DNA from: Symbiodinium sp. CCMP2592
Lineage: Eukaryota > Sar > Dinophyceae > Suessiales > Symbiodiniaceae
Assembly: GCA_905221615.1 (NCBI GenBank)
Contig: CAJNDT010005880.1
Coordinates: 978,501-1,042,500 of the forward strand
DNA length: 64,000 nucleotides
Direction: 5' to 3'
Position numbers and translations under genes: made by a program. Positions 59,578 through 64,000 of the stretch are shown here, one piece after another (positions within the stretch are counted from its first letter, which is position 1; the number at the start of each line of letters is the position of its first letter). Under the pieces are notes generated by a model. That model was given only the letters and a program-made list of their open reading frames with translations. It was not told the origin of the DNA and searched no databases.

Positions 59578-59677
59578 GGGAGTTTCCGAAACTAGGGGTA
59601 TCTTATTTTGGGGTCCTTATAATAAGGATCCTACAATTTAGGGTACTATATTTGGGTCCCGAATTTCGGAAACTCCC
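59578..59677. mobile_element. TIR-E element, TSD ACAT
   Basis: GGGAGTTTCCGAAACTAGGG pairs with CCCGAATTTCGGAAACTCCC. ACAT at 59574-59577 and 59678-59681. Confidence 0.95.
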
Positions 59678-59681
59678 ACAT

Positions 59682-60178
59682 GATGCTAGAAGCTGCGACG
59701 GCCAAAAGCCCCTGAGCCGAGACCCTAGAAGCAGTTGAGAATAGTTAAGAGCCAAACCCGAAGTTGTAAAACAGTGCGTAACATCGCTAGACTAAACTGC
59801 AATCCTTCAACCCCACCCTCATCCAACTGTCAGTTGTAATTTGGACTCAAGCATTCCGCGGCCCTAAGCGACATTGCTGTTTAAGTTTTGCGGTTTAAGG
59901 TTAAGGGCTGATTTGGTCGGAGAAGGCGCCGGCTGCCTCCATCCGACACGGCTTCAGCTTAAACCCTGACATCGGGAGGAGCTCCTTATCGAACCCTAGT
60001 ACGCCATAGCCCGAAACACCCTTAACTCGTATGCCTCGTGACATACCGCAAACTTACAAACCCTAAACCCTAGACTTGGTGTTTTGGGTCTTTAAGGTTT
60101 GTGGAAGGCCAGTAACTGCTATAATCCTTACCTCAAAATCCATGCTTGACCGTGTGGGTTTTCTGTAGCGCATAGTTT
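59682..60178. other. Intergenic, nothing recognised
   Basis: No arms and no convincing frame. Confidence 0.3.
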
Positions 60179-60293
60179 GGGTACGGTCCCCACTCAGTAA
60201 TAGTTGAATAATTGTCATAATATAGATATATTAGTACCTTAATAGTAGCCCTATTATATTATAGGCTCTTACTGTAAGGGGGCAGTACCTAAC
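60179..60293. mobile_element. TIR-J element
   Basis: GGGTACGGTCCCCACTCAGTA pairs with TACTGTAAGGGGGCAGTACC. Confidence 0.8.
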
Positions 60294-60397
60294 GTATAGT
60301 CTGTTGAGTGACGCTCCTTTCGAGTCGGTGTGGTATCATGGCTTTGAAGCCCTGCTGTGTAGTAGCCGGCTCCGACATGTGTGCGTGTGTGTATGCA

Positions 60398-60498
60398 TTA
60401 GAAGCTGCCCCCACCCTGTAATAGTGGTATAATAGGAATATAATAGGGCCCTAATATAATCCTTATAGTCACTATTACAGGGTTGGGGCAGCTTCTAT
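60398..60498. mobile_element. TIR-L element
   Basis: TTAGAAGCTGCCCCCACCC pairs with AGGGTTGGGGCAGCTTCTA. TGTATGC occurs just outside both ends. Confidence 0.85.
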
Positions 60499-60960
60499 TG
60501 TATGCCTGTATGCATGTGTATGGATGTATGTATTGTGCACACAGGATGTACGGATGTATTGAGGATTTTCGTATGTACGTATGTATGTATGTATGCATGT
60601 ACGCATGTGTGCATGGATGCAAGGATGGAAGATGCTTGGATGCATGGATGGATGGATGGATGGATGGATGGATGGATGGATGGATGGATGGAGTCTGTGT
60701 GGGCATGTATCTCCATGTGTATACATGCCTGGATGTGTGTGCATACGTATGTATGTGCTCACACATGTGCAGTTGAGTCGGTATGTGTATGTATTCATCT
60801 GTATGGAATTTGTGTATGTGCACGTCCAGAGTCTATGTCCAGGATTATGCCTGTGTCCACGTCTATGTATGCAGGTCTGCGTTTACGTTCATGTGCATGT
60901 GTGGCAAAAAGTTATGTGTATGTGCAACTGTATACGGACGTGTACTACGGATATTGCTGA
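60499..60960. repeat. ATGT/GGAT-rich satellite-like tract
   Basis: (GTAT)n at 60570-60595, (GGAT)n at 60645-60692, otherwise TGTATGTATGTG-type drift. Several long Cys/Met or His/Thr frames on both strands are artefacts. Confidence 0.85.
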
Positions 60961-61216
60961 CACGGTGCTGTAATCCCATGCCGTACACACACACACAGAG
61001 TTTGAGTCCTAACTTCGACGCCGAGCGGCTCGAACATCCCACAAGCTCGGAGATATCTGCAACGACGCAGAGAGTCGACGCCATGAGCCGCGTGACCTGA
61101 GAGTCGGGATGATGACGTGCAGAATTCTGCCATATGTTATTGCTGGATGCGGAGTTTGGGGTTTGGGAGTTTAGCAACAAAAAGTCCGTTAATGGATTCA
61201 GGACTTAGCATCTAAT

Positions 61217-61320
61217 GTGCAGGCCTAAATAATTACCAATATTATGGTGGGGGTTCCTCATTATAAGTATAGTAGAGTGGGCCCCCAAAACCCTTATTCT
61301 AATTACTAAGGCCCCCATAT
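61217..61320. mobile_element. TIR-H element
   Basis: TGCAGGCCTAAATAATTACC pairs with TTCTAATTACTAAGGCCCCC. Confidence 0.65.
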
Positions 61321-61453
61321 TACTATATGATGATCCTGCATGTTCACTCGACAGTACCAGTGGAAGGTTGGCCGCATACCCAGTTCATCAATCAAGCCAG
61401 GCAAGGTAAGGTGTGGTCTTTGTTCCGTCTGCATCGGAACGTCTCTAAACCTT

Positions 61454-61554
61454 TAGGATGCCCAGTAGTACCCTTATTCGCTTTTTGTAGGCAGGTTCCG
61501 TTACCCAATACCAGAAAGGGAGCCCTTTTTAGTCCTAGGTTACTGGGCATCCTA
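61454..61554. mobile_element. TIR-G element
   Basis: TAGGATGCCCAGTAGTACCC pairs with GGTTACTGGGCATCCTA. Confidence 0.85.
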
Positions 61555-62459
61555 GACCTAGACCTCGAACCCTTGCCCCTAAACCTCTAGATACTCAAGC
61601 CCAAGCCCCTAAACCCCAGAACAGAATCCACTAAACCCTGAGCCTTGAAACCGTAAACCGTCAAATCCTAAAGCCCAAAACCCTAAAGCCCAAATTCCTA
61701 AACCACAAACCATCTGAAACCCTATAAAAGGTTTCAGGGACTTCTTTCAGCCCAGACGGCCTAGCCCTTGAAGGAATTGTGGGTCAAGCGTGAAGGGGCT
61801 GAGGTCTATCTAGGGTTTAGCGGAGAAGGACCAGTGTCTAGTACTGCATGGGTCTAAAAAAAGCTAGAACAGGGCTTTGGGGTCTCTCGTGCTATAACTG
61901 CAAATAGGATATTATTTCTGTCTGATCCTTACCACGCGAGTAGGCTGAGTTCGTTCTGTCCGCAGAGGGTTGTCAGCATAGTGGCTTCAACTGCAAACCT
62001 AGAGTCTAACCCTGACGCCCTGAACCCGAACCCTACATCCCAAACCCTGCACCGAAACCCCAAGCCGCAAGTGTTGGATTCCGGCCAACAATATTTTGCA
62101 CTCGAAACTTGAAAGCCAAGCTAAGGCGACGCAACGGCGCAGCATTGGCATGGCCTCGTTGCTGACACCGTCGGCCACAAGCGGCTTGTCTAGCCCTGAT
62201 GATACAGCTGGTTGCGGAAGCTCATAAAGGTTTGGGGCTTTAGGGTTCCTTATGAGGTTTCCATAAGGGTTTGTTCTATATGGTTTCCATAACAATGGGA
62301 TTGAGGGTTTATGTCTCAGAAGGTTTTGCGGCATTTTAGGGTTTGAGGGGTTTGAAGGTGGCTTCAGGCTCAAAGGACGTAGCAAGTGAGGAATAAACGG
62401 GATTAGACATACACTTGCTGGGATTCTCCCGACTTGTAAGTACGGGAGTCATAGGTGCA
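61555..62459. other. Intergenic, nothing recognised
   Basis: CCCTAAA-like sequence at 61570-61730. The 128-codon minus frame near 62000-62385 has no motif. Confidence 0.3.
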
Positions 62460-62536
62460 ATTAGGATGACCCCACTTAGGGGGACTGCAAGCCCAATTGT
62501 TACCTACTTTCTAAGTCCCATGATCCTCTAAAGTAG
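62460..62536. mobile_element. TIR-A right half
   Basis: GATGACCCCACTTAGGGGGAC then CTAAGTCCCATGATCCTCTA; the left arm is degraded. Confidence 0.6.
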
Positions 62537-62546
62537 CCTCCCTAAC

Positions 62547-63109
62547 TACTGTTGATGGTATAAATGCGGAAACAATTCCTGCATGACCGGTCATCAAAGA
62601 GGTGATGGAGGCGAGAGATGCCCATTGGCTGGCCCCGGCGTTCCCTGACGCGAGCCCATCCGGACCGAAGCATGTGCCAGCAGTGGCCGAGCCCGCTAAG
62701 GTGTCCTCTCTCTTTGTTGCGGGCCCCGTGGTAGGGGGCAAACCCACGGCCAAGGTCATGAAGGACGGCACGAAGTTGTGCGGGGACTTCCAGAAGGAAC
62801 TTGCAAGAATTTGCCACCGTGCCCCAACGGAGCTCACCGTTGTGCTGTTGTCCTTCGTGCTGAGCGGGTGTGTGGGGCACCCAATCACGGAGCGGCCAAA
62901 TGCAAAGCCATAGCGAAGGCCAAGAGCTCTTGACTCTTGATGGGGCCCGGCCCAGCCTCTGGGGGAGCTGAGCCTGGGGTCGACGACTCCCCCTTCGACG
63001 GGGAGATGACCCCCAACCTGGTTATGTTGTTCCCCATAATAAGGAGTATGCCATAGTTCCCATAGTGTAGGGTCATTAAGGTAATGCCGGATTGTTATCA
63101 TTAACTGTA
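62547..63109. mobile_element. TIR-C element carrying a gene fragment (Pack-type)
   Basis: TA|CTGTTGATGGTATAAAT and ATTGTTATCATTAACTG|TA are C termini with TA flanks. The right half of a normal C element (CCCATAATAAGGAGTATGCC) is present. About 440 bp of unrelated GC-rich sequence (roughly 62589-63031) replaces nothing but is inserted at ACC|CATAAT, and it contains the zinc-finger frame. Confidence 0.8.
62590..62933 (+). pseudogene. CCCH-type zinc-finger protein fragment, frameshifted, inside a TIR-C element
   Basis: The frame is open from the start of the insert (PVIKEVMEARDAHWLAPAFP; first ATG 62605) through KPTAKVMKDGTKLCGDFQK. Near 62796 a 1-nt deletion (a G lost from GAAGGGAAC) moves coding to the next frame: GTCKNLPPCPNGAHRC, then VCGAPNHGAAKCKAIAK and TGA at 62931-62933. 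Together the spacing is C-x7-C-x5-C-x4-H, followed by a second Cys/His cluster. KDGT-LC-x7-C zinc fingers are frequent in dinoflagellate proteins, where they are thought to bind RNA. No 5' end of a gene is visible, so this is a captured fragment rather than a working gene. The length of the intact gene is unknown. Confidence 0.65.
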
Positions 63110-63674
63110 AGCCCCCTAAACCTTTGAGTTGGGTTCTTCCCTGACAGCACTGCTTCGGGTTACCGTCGCCAAGCGCAGGCCCCGCGATTTAGGGGTTGAG
63201 GGTCTAGGGCTTAGGGCCCGGATCACGGCATCTCCTACAACAGCTGAATCTGACAGCCTCAACCCTCGACCCCAAACGGTTTAGGGTTTAGGGTTTAGGG
63301 CTAAAAATCCTGAACCATAGGATTTAGATGGATCTAGGGCCAACCCTCACTCAGCCCAAAGGGCAAAACCCTCAACAAGCACCTAAGCACTAAACCTGAG
63401 ACCCTAAATAGCACCGCAAAGCCACATGTTCCCTGAAGGTGGAAAAACCCCTTAGAACGAAGCCCAAGAAGGTCAGGATATCCCTATTAAATGCTCATGC
63501 TTATGTCCTTTGGGGGGGTCCCTAAACCCTCAACCCTAAACCCATTTTGTGGTGTCTTTTTGTGAAGGTGGCCGTTCCCCAAAGCCAAATGTTCTATATT
63601 ACCCTCGATTCTACACCAAATACCCACAATTATGGACCAGGTGGCCTCTATGAAAGGGCCCTCGGAGGGTTTTG
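63110..63674. other. Intergenic; TTTAGGG run and TIR-M fragment
   Basis: TTTAGGG at 63278-63300. A right-half M fragment (GGATATCCCTATTAAATGC, CTTATGTCCTTTGGGGGGG) at 63475-63520. No gene. Confidence 0.4.
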
Positions 63675-63770
63675 GGTAGGCTCTTCCGTGAAGTATCCTT
63701 TTCAGGGTCCTACTAGTAAGGATCCTACTCTTTAGGGTGCTACATTAGGGTCCCCTACTTACGAAAACTC
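63675..63770. mobile_element. Decayed TIR-E element
   Basis: TCTTCCGTGAAGTATCC, then AGTAAGGATCCTACTCTTTAGG and CCCCTACTTACGAAAACTCAC. Confidence 0.5.
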
Positions 63771-63863
63771 ACACGCAGTCAATATAGGAGCTTCCATGCT
63801 TCAGAACGTCGCTCTCTCATCGGCTATGAATCGTAGTAGGATGCACCCCCACCTCCTCTCATA

Positions 63864-64000
63864 AACAAAGCTATTCTCTGAACCCTAAACCCCAAAACAA
63901 ACAAAGCTATTCTGTGAACCCTAAATCCAAAACCCTAAAATACACAAAGCTATTCTGTGAACCCTAAACCCTAAAATCAACAAAGCTATTCCGTGAAGGT
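63864..64000. repeat. Tandem repeat of 36-43 bp running off the window
   Basis: ACAAAGCTATTCTGTGAACC followed by CTAAA-rich filler occurs four times; the last copy is cut by the window end. Confidence 0.9.

Noticed and set aside
60398..61180. Several 100-150-codon frames on both strands (Cys/Met-rich, His/Pro-rich)
   Set aside because: Translation of ATGT/GGAT tandem repeat; no domain and overlapping frames.
62511..63101. 196-codon minus-strand frame over the zinc-finger fragment
   Set aside because: The plus strand shows the zinc-finger Cys/His spacing in both halves of a frameshifted frame; the minus frame crosses TIR-C arms and has no motif.
1..64000. tRNA, rRNA or spliced-leader RNA genes
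   Set aside because: I looked for tRNA T-arm motifs and the dinoflagellate spliced-leader core and found no convincing match by eye; a covariance-model scan would be needed to exclude them.

Overview
The window is eukaryotic nuclear DNA, most likely from a dinoflagellate (Symbiodiniaceae-like). Three things suggest this. TTTAGGG/CCCTAAA, the plant/alveolate telomere heptamer, is scattered everywhere as interstitial tracts. The only two clear genes encode a ubiquitin-like domain followed by short (~41 aa) RCC1-type repeats of the AFAAIL-DGSVVTWG type common in dinoflagellate gene sets. Gene density is very low. The genus is inference, not proven. There are no rRNA, tRNA or prokaryotic features that I can support.

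Genes. A broken UBL-RCC1 gene lies at 34591-35692 (seven repeats, one 2-nt deletion). A full-length paralogue lies at 45772-47390 (ten repeats). The paralogue is split by a 164-bp GT-AG intron that is itself a terminal-inverted-repeat (TIR) element plus its 4-bp target duplication. The broken gene lacks that intron, so it is the empty site. A frameshifted CCCH-type zinc-finger fragment (62590-62933) sits inside a TIR element. About a dozen GC-rich, codon-like islands of 60-350 bp (for example 4014-4363, 31148-31412, and two ubiquitin-interacting-motif islands at 37741 and 40943) lie between TTTAGGG tracts and TIR elements. They look like micro-exons or gene relics.

Everything else is dominated by roughly one hundred short (~90-140 bp) foldback elements in more than 20 families, which I label with letters. 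A: TIR around CATGGGACTTAGTAAGTAGG. A2: GGAGGGTCGGGGGACTTAG. B: AGAGACTCCAATATCCC. C: GTTGATGATATAAATCC. D: GGGTGGTTGTCAAAATTAGG. E: GGGAGTTTCCGAAAA. F: CTAGGACCCAGAGTAAGCCC. G: TAGGATGCCCAGTAGTACCC. H: ATAGGGGCCTTAATAATTAG. I: TACCTGGACCCTAAGGAACC. J: GGTACGGCCCCCACTCAGTA. K: TACAGGGAACTCCAGAAAG. L: TAGAAGCTGCCCCCACCC. M: TAGGGACCCAAAAAGCACAT. N: TCATAGGAGGCCAAAAGGGG. O: CAGAGAGCCCAATACTG. P: TACCTGTAGCCGAAAAGACC. Q: ACTAACCATTGATATTGG. R: CAAAGGGGAAAAGGAGGG. S: GGTTCCTGAGTAGTACCC. T: ACTTAGGGGTACTTTGAAAT. U: TACCCAGACCCCCGGGAGG. V: TCCTTAAGGGGGGGTGG. W: TACAGTAGAAGCCCAAAAG. Minor families are AA, BB, CC, DD, X, Y and Z. Target duplications are readable for several: TA for C (A and K fit TA), a 4-bp ANNT for D and E, and 7-10 bp for F, G and I. 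Many elements are nested in one another.

Layout. 0-34 kb is intergenic or relic DNA dense in TIR elements, with a nested cluster at 2.9-3.7 kb and a possible second TIR-derived intron at 12.8-13.0 kb. 34.6-35.7 kb is the broken UBL-RCC1 gene. 36-44 kb is telomere-motif rich, including a 40-bp head-to-head telomeric palindrome. 44.4-45.2 kb is a minisatellite plus microsatellites. 45.8-47.4 kb is the intact UBL-RCC1 gene. 48-64 kb is more TIR elements, relic exons and the zinc-finger-carrying C element.

The main story is how the elements relate to genes: these foldback elements appear to create introns, capture gene fragments and insert into each other.
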